Positions 8,704 through 17,339 of a stretch of 64,000 bases of DNA are shown one piece after another (within the stretch, counting starts at the first letter, position 1; each line of letters starts with the position of its first letter). Made by a program: the position numbers and the translations under genes. The DNA lies in assembly GCA_029983685.1 (NCBI GenBank), contig JASBZA010000004.1:1-64000 (forward strand), read 5' to 3'. The DNA is from Oscillospiraceae bacterium (lineage in GTDB: Bacteria > Bacillota > Clostridia > Saccharofermentanales > Fastidiosipilaceae). Under the pieces are notes generated by a model that saw only the letters and a program-made list of their open reading frames with translations, did no database searches and was not told where the DNA came from.

Positions 8704-9474
8704 ATGAAGAAAACAGCAATTGTCACCGGTGGCAGCAGAGGTATTGGGCTTGCCATTGTCCGCCAGCTTGGACTTGATGGCTATCAAGTCGTTATTTTTT
8801 CCAGCTCTCCAGAAGAACGCTACAAGGATACACTACAAAGTCTGAAAGACCAAAATATTACCTATCACTTTGTTCAAGGAAATTTGGGAGACCACGATGA
8901 CCGGTTGCGCTTGGTAGAAGAGACCGTACAAACATTCGGTTCTATTGAAGTCCTGATAAATAATGCCGGCGTGGCGCCCAAAGAACGTGCTGATTTATTG
9001 GAAATGAGTGAAGAGAGTTTCGATTATGTCGTTGGTATTAACACCAAGGGGACAATGTTCTTGACGCAAGAAGTGGCTAAACAAATGCTTAAACAAGACG
9101 TTAAGGAAGGACAAAGAAGAGGAACTATTGTCAACATCTCATCATGTTCATCTGTTGTATCCAGCACGAATCGCGGTGAGTATTGCATTTCCAAAGCCGG
9201 TGTTTCGATGTTAACAACACTTTATGCGGACCGCCTTGCCGATGATCAAATTTATGTGTATGAAGTTAGACCGGGTGTCATTGCAACAGATATGACTGCA
9301 AAAGTTGAAGATAAATATAATAAACTTATTGAAAAAGGCGAATTCCCTATTGCGCGTTGGGGAAAACCGGAAGATATTGCAGGTGTTGTCAGTGCCTTTT
9401 GCAGTGATAAATTTACCTATACGACAGGCAACTACATAGACGTTGATGGTGGTTTTCACATTAGAAGGCTATAA
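8704..9474 (+). CDS. Short-chain dehydrogenase/reductase
   Basis: A 256-residue classical SDR. The cofactor motif TGGSRGIG is at residues 8-15, NNAG at 86-89, a serine-rich catalytic strand NISSCSS near 145-150, and the YCISK catalytic pair at Y160 and K164. The C terminus GNYIDVDGGFHIRRL matches the usual end of the fold. It is the last gene of the operon, 29 bases after the zinc dehydrogenase, and is followed by a terminator. Together with the dehydratase and epimerase it probably handles the oxidation state of a sugar-acid or polyol intermediate. The substrate cannot be read from the sequence. Confidence 0.87.
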   Translation: MKKTAIVTGGSRGIGLAIVRQLGLDGYQVVIFSSSPEERYKDTLQSLKDQNITYHFVQGNLGDHDDRLRLVEETVQTFGSIEVLINNAGVAPKERADLLEMSEESFDYVVGINTKGTMFLTQEVAKQMLKQDVKEGQRRGTIVNISSCSSVVSSTNRGEYCISKAGVSMLTTLYADRLADDQIYVYEVRPGVIATDMTAKVEDKYNKLIEKGEFPIARWGKPEDIAGVVSAFCSDKFTYTTGNYIDVDGGFHIRRL

Positions 9475-9534
9475 TTCCTACCGATTAATTGATCTTGAAA
9501 ATGAGAATTTGTAAAAAATAAAAACGCCCCAATG

Positions 9535-9575
9535 GATACAGGAAGAGAACATTTATGCTTCCTGTATCTGTTTTT
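9535..9575 (+). terminator. Rho-independent terminator after the SDR gene
   Basis: A perfect 11-bp stem (GATACAGGAAG at 9535-9545 with CTTCCTGTATC at 9558-9568) with a 12-base loop is followed by TGTTTTTA. It ends the 65-9474 operon. Confidence 0.88.
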
Positions 9576-9821
9576 ATACTTAAATCTATGGAATCGTGGT
9601 AATCTATGCCTAGGACAGTTAAAAAATCGCATAGGAAACATAGGGCCGCTCTAGTGGCAATCTTTGCCATTGAAGACTCGCAAATATTTATATAAATGCC
9701 TAGATTCCTGATGGTTCGTATAAATGTCCTGCTTTAACAGCAAAAAGACATGAAATGCCCGTAAAGCCTTAAAATTTAAGCATTATAGGCATTTTATTTT
9801 GGTATGTATTTCGCGTGCATT

Positions 9822-10167
9822 TTATTGGTGAGTGGCTTTAAAAATACTCTTTAACTGTTGTATCAAAATCACTTCATGATTCGTTCGAAAGCCCATCGCT
9901 TCACGCAGGCATCCATCAGGTCTGTCCGGTTGTAGTTTGGTACATAATAAGCGTCTTCCAAAGCATGAAAATTCATATTTTGCAGGGCGTTTAAAATCTT
10001 TGTTCATTACATAGCGTCAGGGTAAGCATTTTCTACACGTGTTTCGGAATCTTAAACATCAGTAAGGCCAAAAAGCAGGTCATAAAATGGGCCTGCATAC
10101 GGTCGCCACGCTGTAAGTAGACAGGCCTTACTTTAAACTCTGTCTTGAGTGTGCTGAAGGCGTCTTC
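9822..10167 (-). pseudogene. Decayed C-terminal fragment of an IS4-superfamily (IS1634-like) transposase
   Basis: Read on the minus strand from 10167, the sequence gives EDAFSTLKTEFKVRPVYLQR followed by GDRMQAHFMTCFLALLMF. This is the conserved region around the catalytic Glu of IS1634-type DDE transposases. A TAG stop interrupts the frame near 10040. The remainder resumes in other frames as RTDLMDAC and then LREAMGFRTNHEVILIQQLK, the family's C-terminal TDALHEAFGFRT-like block, ending at TAA 9822. The N-terminal two thirds, with the first two catalytic Asp residues, are absent. I saw no terminal inverted repeats. The family name is from memory of the motif. Confidence 0.75.
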
Positions 10168-10229
10168 AATTTACATTCGTTTCTAGTTAAGTTAGTATGA
10201 AAATTAATAAAAGTATTAGGAGTAAATAA

Positions 10230-11774
10230 ATGCCACAAGAATTTTCGCATTTGGGACGTAAGATTATCGTCATTATGACCGATACACAACGTACGGATAT
10301 GATAGGTTGCTACGGTTATCCGGATATGAAGACGCCGCACATTGACCGCCTTGCTGCAAAAGGTGTGCGTTATGAGAGAGCATATTCCTGTCAGCCGGTT
10401 TGTGGGCCGGCCCGATCAGCTATCTTTACCGGAACCTGGCCACACACCAATGGCGTGTGGGGCAATAATTTAGCCCTGGGTAATAACATAAAGACCATAG
10501 GCCAGCGTCTGAGAGACTATCGTTTCCATACCGGTTACATCGGCAAATACCATTTGGACGGGTATGATTATTTTGGCCTGGGTTATGCCGATGATGGATG
10601 GGATCCGGACTATTGGTACGATATGCGGAATTACTTGGAGGAGCTCGATACAGAAGAACGTGTCAAGTCTCGTGATGTGACGACCATGGACCGTGAAACT
10701 GTTACGATTGAGAAGACCTTTGCCCATAATGTTTCCAATCGTGCCATTGATTTTATCAAAGACAATCAAGCGGATGATTATTTTCTCGTTGTAAGTTACG
10801 ATGAGCCGCATGATCCCTACTTATGCCCTGAACCTTATGCCTCTATGTATAAAGGTTACGAATTTCCGAAGAGTGAGAATATTTATGATAGCTTGACGGA
10901 AAAACCGAGCCATTACAAAGCTTGGGCAGGTGAATCTTTGTATGAAGATAAAGAAAAGCTTAAGCTCTATCCGCAATATTTCTTGGGTTGCAACAGTTTT
11001 GTTGATAGCGAGATTGGCCGTGTCTTAGATGCTATTGATGCATATGCAACGGATGCTCTTATCATTTTTACTTCGGACCATGGAGATGCTTTGTCGTCAC
11101 ATTCTTTGTATGCCAAAGGGCCTAGTATGTATGATGAAATTGCAAGAATCCCGCTCATTATCTATGATCCTAAATCTGCGAAAAAGGGAGGGCGTGTTTG
11201 CCAACATCCGGCAAGCCATATTGACCTTGCGCCTACCATTATGGACTATGCCGGTATGGCACCGGCACAGGCGGTAGAAGGTGTTAGTATGCGCCAAATG
11301 ATTGAGAATCCCAATTTTAAATTGCACGACTATATTTTTACCGAATTTAATCGTTATGAAGTGGATCATGACGGGTTCGGAGGTTTTCAGCCTATGCGGT
11401 CAGCTTTTGATGGACGCTATAAGCTATCTATCCATCTTTTGAGTCAAGATGAACTTTACGATATTGAAGAAGATCCGGCCGAGATGCACAATTTGATTGA
11501 GTCAGCCGAGCATAGTGAAATTAGGGATCGCATGCATGATGCCATACTGGATTGGATGAACGATACCAGAGATCCATTTCGTGGCTATTGGTGGGAAAGA
11601 AGGCCATGGAGAACGGATGCCAGACCCGCAACATGGGATTATACGGGCTATACCAGGCAACGTGAAGACGAGGAGTATTTGCCTCGGCAATTAGATTATT
11701 CTACAGGGCTCGTGATGGAAAAGAATGTACGCAAAAAAGAAGAGGTAACCAAACCTAATACTAAAAATACATAA
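10230..11774 (+). CDS. Sulfatase (S1 family, Cys-type)
   Basis: A 514-residue alkaline-phosphatase-superfamily sulfatase. The formylglycine signature C-x-P-x-R is CGPARSAIFTG, with C58 as the residue to be modified. Metal-site motifs are DTQRTDMIGCYGYP near the N terminus and FTSDHGDALSSHSL in the middle. No signal peptide is visible, so it probably acts in the cytoplasm on an imported sulfated compound. In an anaerobe a Cys-type enzyme would need an anSME radical-SAM maturase, which is not in this window. It stands alone between an IS remnant and a terminator, with TAGGAG before the ATG. Confidence 0.9.
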   Translation: MPQEFSHLGRKIIVIMTDTQRTDMIGCYGYPDMKTPHIDRLAAKGVRYERAYSCQPVCGPARSAIFTGTWPHTNGVWGNNLALGNNIKTIGQRLRDYRFHTGYIGKYHLDGYDYFGLGYADDGWDPDYWYDMRNYLEELDTEERVKSRDVTTMDRETVTIEKTFAHNVSNRAIDFIKDNQADDYFLVVSYDEPHDPYLCPEPYASMYKGYEFPKSENIYDSLTEKPSHYKAWAGESLYEDKEKLKLYPQYFLGCNSFVDSEIGRVLDAIDAYATDALIIFTSDHGDALSSHSLYAKGPSMYDEIARIPLIIYDPKSAKKGGRVCQHPASHIDLAPTIMDYAGMAPAQAVEGVSMRQMIENPNFKLHDYIFTEFNRYEVDHDGFGGFQPMRSAFDGRYKLSIHLLSQDELYDIEEDPAEMHNLIESAEHSEIRDRMHDAILDWMNDTRDPFRGYWWERRPWRTDARPATWDYTGYTRQREDEEYLPRQLDYSTGLVMEKNVRKKEEVTKPNTKNT

Positions 11775-11800
11775 TAATTATTTGGTGGAAAACGTGTTTG

Positions 11801-11840
11801 AGACGTTGTGATTGCCTAGGCGGTCATGACGTCTTTTTTT
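11801..11840 (+). terminator. Rho-independent terminator after the sulfatase
   Basis: A 15-bp stem (arms 11801-11815 and 11820-11834, including several G-U pairs) with a CTAG loop runs directly into a T-tract. Confidence 0.88.
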
Positions 11841-11953
11841 AGAAATATCGATAGATTTATGTGTATAACTTTTCTAAATATTTACTATATTGCTGAGCGT
11901 TATTATCTTTTTTGTTTTTTAAAATAGTTATATTGTTAATATTACATGAAGAA

Positions 11954-11982
11954 TTGACATCAGTTTCTTGAATGTATATATT
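11954..11982 (+). promoter_or_regulatory. Sigma-70-type promoter of the lacI-family/ABC operon
   Basis: TTGACA at 11954-11959 and TATATT at 11977-11982 are separated by exactly 17 bases. Transcription would start near 11989, inside the operator palindrome described next. Confidence 0.85.
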
Positions 11983-11985
11983 GTA

Positions 11986-12003
11986 TGTACACACGTGTGT
12001 ACA
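11986..12003. promoter_or_regulatory. Perfect 18-bp palindrome, probable LacI-family operator
   Basis: TGTACACACGTGTGTACA is a perfect palindrome covering the predicted transcription start and lies 19 bases before the regulator's ATG. The size, symmetry and central CG fit LacI-family operators. Autorepression by the adjacent regulator is the simplest reading. Confidence 0.82.
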
Positions 12004-12021
12004 AAGCAATAGGAAGAACAT

Positions 12022-13044
12022 ATGAGTAGAGTTACCAGAAAAGATGTTGCAAAATTAGCTGGCGTCAGTGAGACAATCGTTTCATATGTTGTAAATGACA
12101 ATAGATATGTTGAGGCTGAGAAAAAGTCCAGAGTTTTGTCTGCCATTGAAGAATTAAATTATGTTCCCAATAATATTGCGAGAAGCTTGAGTAAGAAGGA
12201 GACTAATCATTATTTATTCATGACGGATGACCTCGATAATGATTATTTTACCAGTCTGTTAGCCGAAATGGAGTCAGTGCTCATCGAGCAAGATTTTTTT
12301 ATTTCACTTTGTAAATACAGAGATAATAATTCTTTTTTAAATCAGGTCTTCGCCCGTCAATTTGACGGCTTATTTATTAGCACGAGCGAAATTTCTCAAG
12401 CCTCCCTCAATAGAATTTCGAATATGGGCATACCTACAGTTTATGTTCTTAGGAATATGAAAATTACAATTCCGGATAATATTAGCGTTTTGAATCCAGG
12501 ACTTTATATGGGTGCAGAGAAGTGTATTCATCACATGTGTGAGCAAGAACGAAAAAGAATTTTATTTCTTGATAGATTTGTGAAATCGGCTAATGACGAA
12601 ATCAAAGGTGTAGACCCCAGGTTGCAAGCTTTTAATAATTGGAAAGAACAGTGTTTTGTATGGAGCAAAATAGTCCATACCGGCAATGATTATTCGTTAT
12701 TAAAAAAGAATCTTTCGGATATTTATCGAGACGAAGCAAAATTTGACGGGATTATTGCTATAAATGATAAGGTTGCGGTTCTGGCCCTTAGGTCTTTGCA
12801 AGATTTAGGGATTCGGGTTCCTGAAGATGTAAGCATCGTTGGCTATGACAATAATTTTTTGTCTGGAATATTTGATCCTTCGATAACGACGGTTAATGTG
12901 TCCAAAACTGCTTATGCAGAAAAAATAATCAGCCTAATGAAAGACTTGAAAGATAGGGAGGAGGTTAAAAGAATTAGGCTTCCAGTAGATTTGATTGTTA
13001 GAAATTCATCATTAAGGAGAGAAAAAAATGAAAGTGAAAATTAA
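12022..13044 (+). CDS. LacI-family transcriptional regulator
   Basis: A 340-residue repressor. The N-terminal helix-turn-helix and hinge run from TRKDVAKLAGVSETIVSYVV to the hinge helix NNIARSLSKKE. The rest is a periplasmic-binding-like effector domain ending in the usual SIVGYDNN ... TTVNVSK pattern. It is the first gene of an operon with a CUT1 sugar importer and overlaps the binding-protein gene by 17 bases. Its promoter and a perfect operator are directly upstream, so it probably represses itself and the transporter until a sugar binds. The gene is noticeably AT-rich. Confidence 0.93.
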   Translation: MSRVTRKDVAKLAGVSETIVSYVVNDNRYVEAEKKSRVLSAIEELNYVPNNIARSLSKKETNHYLFMTDDLDNDYFTSLLAEMESVLIEQDFFISLCKYRDNNSFLNQVFARQFDGLFISTSEISQASLNRISNMGIPTVYVLRNMKITIPDNISVLNPGLYMGAEKCIHHMCEQERKRILFLDRFVKSANDEIKGVDPRLQAFNNWKEQCFVWSKIVHTGNDYSLLKKNLSDIYRDEAKFDGIIAINDKVAVLALRSLQDLGIRVPEDVSIVGYDNNFLSGIFDPSITTVNVSKTAYAEKIISLMKDLKDREEVKRIRLPVDLIVRNSSLRREKNESEN

Positions 13045-14365
13045 AAAAACACTCAGTGGAATGTTGGCGTTGACTTTAGCCCTTTCAGTAGCAGGGTGTA
13101 ATTCGGGGAAAAAGCCAAATCCATCCAACAGTAAGGAAAGCAATGTCGAGAATAGCGTCGCCAGCAGCGTATCCAAGTCAGACAGTGAAGAAAACGTAAA
13201 CCTGAAGTTTGCTAATTATGCTATTTTGGAAAGTGGTTACACGGATTTTTGGAATGGTGTAAAGTCTGACTTTGAAGAGAAAAACCAGGGCGTTACAATT
13301 GAGTATGTAACGGCACCTTATGGTGAAATTGTCAATACCATTATTAACATGGCAGCTGCCGGAAACAAAATTGATCTCTTATTTGGCGAGAACTCTTGGG
13401 TACCGGGATTGGTAGATTCCGGATTAGCCTCACCTATAGACGAAATATTGTCTGAAGAGTTTTTAAGCTCTTTTTATCCCAGTGTGTTGAAAGATTACGA
13501 AATGGATGGCAAAACTTATGGCATTCCTATGTACATTTCACCCTTCTTGCTGTATTACAACAAAGATATCTTAAAAGAAGCAGGATTTGATAACCCGCCA
13601 CAGACTTATGACGAAATGCTGTCTATGGCTGAAAAAATATCCACTTTAAAAACAGCTGACGGTAATAAAATTTATGCCTTTGGCCAAACTACGGCATCTG
13701 TACCCGTTTCCGGTGCCTCTTTAAATGCTCTCATTTTTACCATGGGTGGAGACCTGTTAGATGCTCAAGGTAAACTGTCTGTTGATAATGAAGGTTTTAA
13801 AGAAGCTTTTGCTTTACTGAAGACTTTAGAAGAAAAGGGCTACAATCCCCAAAATGCTAAGCTAAAAGATTTAAGAAATTTATTTGCTTTGGGTCAATTA
13901 GCCATGTATTACGATCAGTCTTGGGGCTTTAACGGCATTAACTCTATCAATGAAAATGCCAATAATTTCATTGCCTCTGCCGCTCCTCTGAAGACTGCTA
14001 CCAGCAAAGGTGAATCTTTACTGCAGGCACATAGCTTAATTCTGGTGAACAACGGCGAAGCTTCTGCTAAAGCTTTGGATACCTTTGTCCAATACTTGAT
14101 TAGCAATGAGACTTTGGAAAACTACTTACAAAATGTTACGCCGGCCTATCCTGCCACGACCACTATGGAATCTTTGAAACTGAATCCGGCATTGGACGGG
14201 GCCAAAGGCTCTGAAGCAAACGTCAAGAGTCAGGTTCAAATACCTGAAATATCCAACTTGCATCTAGAATTGGCTTCGCTTGCTCAATCCGTTACCGTCA
14301 ATAATATGGATGTGGACCAAGCTATTGAACAGTTTAAAGTCAAGGCTAACGAAATTGTTAAATAA
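13028..14365 (+). CDS. Sugar ABC transporter substrate-binding lipoprotein
   Basis: A 445-residue family-1 extracellular solute-binding protein. A basic N terminus, a hydrophobic core and a VAGC lipobox (Cys 24) show a lipoprotein signal. A Ser/Lys/Asn-rich linker follows, then the binding domain with YGIPMYISPFLLYYNKDILK typical of CUT1 proteins. AAGGAG precedes the ATG, which lies inside the end of the regulator gene. It delivers a sugar or oligosaccharide to the two permeases downstream. The matching ATPase is not encoded here, so a shared MsmX/UgpC-type ATPase elsewhere is likely. Confidence 0.92.
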   Translation: MKVKIKKTLSGMLALTLALSVAGCNSGKKPNPSNSKESNVENSVASSVSKSDSEENVNLKFANYAILESGYTDFWNGVKSDFEEKNQGVTIEYVTAPYGEIVNTIINMAAAGNKIDLLFGENSWVPGLVDSGLASPIDEILSEEFLSSFYPSVLKDYEMDGKTYGIPMYISPFLLYYNKDILKEAGFDNPPQTYDEMLSMAEKISTLKTADGNKIYAFGQTTASVPVSGASLNALIFTMGGDLLDAQGKLSVDNEGFKEAFALLKTLEEKGYNPQNAKLKDLRNLFALGQLAMYYDQSWGFNGINSINENANNFIASAAPLKTATSKGESLLQAHSLILVNNGEASAKALDTFVQYLISNETLENYLQNVTPAYPATTTMESLKLNPALDGAKGSEANVKSQVQIPEISNLHLELASLAQSVTVNNMDVDQAIEQFKVKANEIVK

Positions 14366-14376
14366 TTACATTATCA

Positions 14377-14407
14377 ATGGGCATCTCTGTAATGCAGAGG
14401 TGCTCAT
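14377..14407 (+). promoter_or_regulatory. Intercistronic hairpin between binding protein and permease genes
   Basis: A 13-bp stem with two G-U pairs (arms 14377-14389 and 14395-14407, loop TAATG) has no T-tract after it. In sugar ABC operons such hairpins often stabilise the binding-protein mRNA or lower permease expression. That role is inferred here. Confidence 0.65.
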
Positions 14408-14425
14408 TGCGCAGAAAGGAATTCC

Positions 14426-15328
14426 ATGAATAAAATATTGCGGAATAAGAGAACAGGGGATGCCATCTTTTCGGGATTGTTCCTACTGCCCATTATCCTT
14501 CTTGTAGGTCTGTTTATTGTCATGCCTATTATTCAGTCTGTCATTATGAGTTTTCAAGATTATGGGGCTAGGAATTTAATCTCGGGAAAACCGGGAACAT
14601 GGAATAACTTTGAAAATTACAAATCGTTATTCCGCAGCGGGCTTATCGCGAACTCTATTGGCATTACGCTTAGATTTGTTGCTATAGTGGTCTTTTTTGA
14701 ATTTTTTATTGGTATTATCCTCGCACTCATCCTAAATTCTAAGATTAAAGGTGCCAGATTTCTGAGAAGTCTGATGATGATGCCATGGGTAGTTCCTACT
14801 ATAGTTTCTGCCTTAATCTGGATGTGGATATTTCAGCCCCAGTACGGTGTGTTCAAAGCCTTAGTAGAATTTCTTTCCGGAGGTGCCGTTGATAATTTTG
14901 CTATGTTAAATAATCCTCAGACTGCACTTTGGGGCATTATTCTAGCGGCCTTATGGAAGTTAACGCCTTTGATGACCTTGTTATTGCTGGCAGGTTTAAG
15001 CAATATCTCGGAAGATCTTTTGGAAGCAGCTACCATAGATGGTGCAAATAAGTTTAAGCTGTTTTGGAAAATCATACTTCCATCTTTAAAACCGGTGATA
15101 AAGGTTAGTGTTTTAATGGCCATTATTGAGAACTTCAAACAGTTTCCTTTATTCTGGACTATGACCGGCGGAGGCCCGGACGGCGCAACTGAAACGCTTG
15201 CCGTACTTAGTTATCGGGAAGCCTTTGTTAGTTTTAATCATGGATCTGGGGCAGCGGTTACCACAATCTGGTTATTAATCATGATTGTTATTGTCATATT
15301 ATTTAATATGGCTTTTAGAGAAGATTAG
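14426..15328 (+). CDS. CUT1 sugar ABC transporter permease (MalF/UgpA type)
   Basis: A 300-residue inner permease with six hydrophobic segments. The ATPase-contacting EAA loop reads LLEAATIDGANKFKLFWKIILPSLKP. The start has AGAAAGGAA upstream. It partners with the permease at 15343 and the lipoprotein at 13028. Confidence 0.92.
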   Translation: MNKILRNKRTGDAIFSGLFLLPIILLVGLFIVMPIIQSVIMSFQDYGARNLISGKPGTWNNFENYKSLFRSGLIANSIGITLRFVAIVVFFEFFIGIILALILNSKIKGARFLRSLMMMPWVVPTIVSALIWMWIFQPQYGVFKALVEFLSGGAVDNFAMLNNPQTALWGIILAALWKLTPLMTLLLLAGLSNISEDLLEAATIDGANKFKLFWKIILPSLKPVIKVSVLMAIIENFKQFPLFWTMTGGGPDGATETLAVLSYREAFVSFNHGSGAAVTTIWLLIMIVIVILFNMAFRED

Positions 15329-15342
15329 CAGAGGAGCATGCC

Positions 15343-16185
15343 ATGAAACAGAATAAGTGGAGCGCATTAAAAGTTATTAGTCGCATTGTCTTGCTAATCG
15401 TATTTGTGTTTTTGCTATTCCCATTGTTTTGGATGTTGTTGACTTCATTTAAAACAAATATGGAGGCCTTTCGCTATCCACCTACCTTTATTGTTGAAGA
15501 AGCGACACTACAAAATTATGTAAACCTGTTTACTGTAAACAATGACTTTTTTGTTTACTATTTCAATAATTTTAAGGTTTCCGGCTTGACAACCCTTACA
15601 ACGCTGGTGGTTTCAATTATGGCCGCTTATGTTTTGTCTAGATATAAGTTTAAATGGAATGCTGCCTTAATTGTTTTGATTACGGCGTCTCAGATGTTTC
15701 CTTTGGTCAGTCGATTAATTTCTTTGTATAGTACCCTTACGCATTATAATTTAATCGATTCACACTTTGGACTTATCTTAGCCATGACGGCATCTCAAGC
15801 GCCTTTTACTACAATGTTGATGACAGGTTTCTTTGACGGAATTCCCAGAGATATTGAGGAGGCAGCCTATGTTGATGGGGCCGGACGTTTTAAAAGCTTC
15901 TTTTCCATTGCTTTACCATTAACAAAGTCCGGGATTCTTGCAGGCGGAATTTTTACATTCCTCCAAGCCTGGGATGATTACTTGCATGCTGTCACCCTGA
16001 TTCAGACCGATAGCTTTAGGACCTTGTCTGCCGGTATTGCCTTGCGCTATTTGGGCGAATTATCCTATGACTGGACATTGATTAATACCATATCCATTAT
16101 CGGTACAATACCTATGCTGTTGCTCTTCTTCTTCTTCAATAAATACATGATTAAGGGAATTGTAGCAGGAGCGGTCAAAGGCTAA
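15343..16185 (+). CDS. CUT1 sugar ABC transporter permease (MalG/UgpE type)
   Basis: A 280-residue second permease. Its EAA loop is IEEAAYVDGAGRFKSFFSIALP, and the C-terminal FNKYMIKGIVAGAVKG is the typical MalG-like end. GAGGAG precedes the ATG, 14 bases after the previous stop. It closes the sugar ABC operon. The sugar is unknown. Confidence 0.92.
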   Translation: MKQNKWSALKVISRIVLLIVFVFLLFPLFWMLLTSFKTNMEAFRYPPTFIVEEATLQNYVNLFTVNNDFFVYYFNNFKVSGLTTLTTLVVSIMAAYVLSRYKFKWNAALIVLITASQMFPLVSRLISLYSTLTHYNLIDSHFGLILAMTASQAPFTTMLMTGFFDGIPRDIEEAAYVDGAGRFKSFFSIALPLTKSGILAGGIFTFLQAWDDYLHAVTLIQTDSFRTLSAGIALRYLGELSYDWTLINTISIIGTIPMLLLFFFFNKYMIKGIVAGAVKG

Positions 16186-16197
16186 GACGATTAGATT

Positions 16198-16235
16198 AAG
16201 GTACGTGTTTTAATATGGTACGTACCTTTATTAAA
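16198..16235 (+). terminator. Probable terminator after the LacI-controlled ABC operon
   Basis: AAGGTACGT at 16198-16206 pairs with ACGTACCTT at 16220-16228, followed by TATTAAATTTTC. The T-tract is imperfect. Confidence 0.6.
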
Positions 16236-16317
16236 TTTTCTTTACATGTATCTAGGATACCATCATAGAGTGTTTATTCCTTTAATCTGGGCCTAATCTA
16301 GATTAAGGGAGATAACT

Positions 16318-17207
16318 ATGAAATTTCCCAACATACTATTTGCCACGCTGGTTTTGTCTTTGACACTTAGCGCATGCGGCGGAGGGACACAAACGAAGAA
16401 CAGTAAGACCACGTCCGGGCTATCCTAAGATGAGCCAAGAAAGTCGAAATGACACCGAAACATCGGAAGATTCAGGTGACACAAGCGAAGAAGAGACCGA
16501 TGGCGAGTTTATAAGCGAAGAGGATTGGAACAACAACCAGTCTATTTTCAATTCAGGTTCGAAGAAGGCGGTTTTGGCCGATGAGACCTGGGCTTTGGCC
16601 GAAACCTTTGTGCGAGCAGAACATGAGAAGTCCTATGACCTTCTTCAGATGTATAAGGCCAAAGCAGATCCCGAGAACCCGCTTATGGTGATTGAGCTTA
16701 ATACCTATACGGACGAGGGGGCTTATATTTTCCCCAGTTATCAAAACGCTCTCCGCTATACTGTGAGCTATCAATTTTTGCCGGAATACCAGGATACATT
16801 CGGCACAGACAAAGGGCATAGGATTCGGAACCCCTATGACTTACTACCTGAACGAGGAAGAAGCTGGATCTGTCTCAGGTTTCGTAAGGAGCAAAGAACT
16901 TCGCCGTGTCTATCCGGGAACTTATCAGTTCAAGCTGGATGACCATGAAAATTCCGAATACAAAATCGGTAAACCGGATGCTTCGGGCTATGAGTTTAGC
17001 GCCCTTGTCCCGGATCGGGATGTAGCTTTTACCGGCAAGGTCATCATCGGTTTAGGCGAGGGTGAAGCCGGTGACCTGGTCCTTTACGGTTATCCCGATA
17101 AAGACAACTATCCTCATGGAAAAAACAATGACATCGTCATTATGCAGGGCTTAATCGGCGCTTCGGATGACGCTCTGAGTTTAGAGAACATTATATGCCT
17201 TGACTAA
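16318..17207 (+). pseudogene. Frameshifted lipoprotein gene of unknown function
   Basis: The ATG at 16318, after AAGGGAG, starts a 36-codon frame with a clear lipoprotein signal (LTLSAC lipobox, then GGGTQTKNSKTTSG) that stops at 16426-16428. The reading continues one frame over from about 16415 as YPKMSQESRNDTETSEDSG and an acidic linker. It then shifts again near 16810 into a frame ending at 17207 (GFGTPMTYYLNEEEAGSVSG onward). Joined, the pieces give one lipoprotein of about 295 residues with an acidic Ser/Thr/Glu linker and a globular C-terminal half that I do not recognise. Two frameshifts point to a pseudogene. Sequencing error is the alternative. Confidence 0.72.
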
Positions 17208-17259
17208 TCCGAATAAGGAATAAGTAATAGCTAATATCAATTTTTAATAGCTACAAGAC

Positions 17260-17335
17260 AACCCCAGAAGAAGTTGGTTACGAAGTGTATTTGGTGCAGG
17301 CCTCCTTCGGGGTTTCTTGATTTTTGTTTCTCTTA
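17260..17335 (+). terminator. Possible terminator with a long loop
   Basis: AACCCC(A)GAAG at 17260-17270 can pair with CTTCGGGGTT at 17305-17314, followed by TCTTGATTTTTG. The loop is over 30 bases, so this is tentative. It lies between the lipoprotein pseudogene and the convergent reductase gene. Confidence 0.45.
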
Positions 17336-17339
17336 TGAA

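Noticed and set aside
6270..9474. Bile-acid (bai) type gene set
   Set aside because: An OYE-like enzyme and an SDR recall baiCD and baiA, but CoA ligase, CoA transferase and baiE-type dehydratase are absent and the neighbours are sugar enzymes.
3751..9474. Sulfo-Entner-Doudoroff (sulfoquinovose) pathway
   Set aside because: A dehydratase plus SDR would fit, but no lactonase, aldolase or sulfoquinovosidase is present. The sulfatase is in a separate transcription unit.
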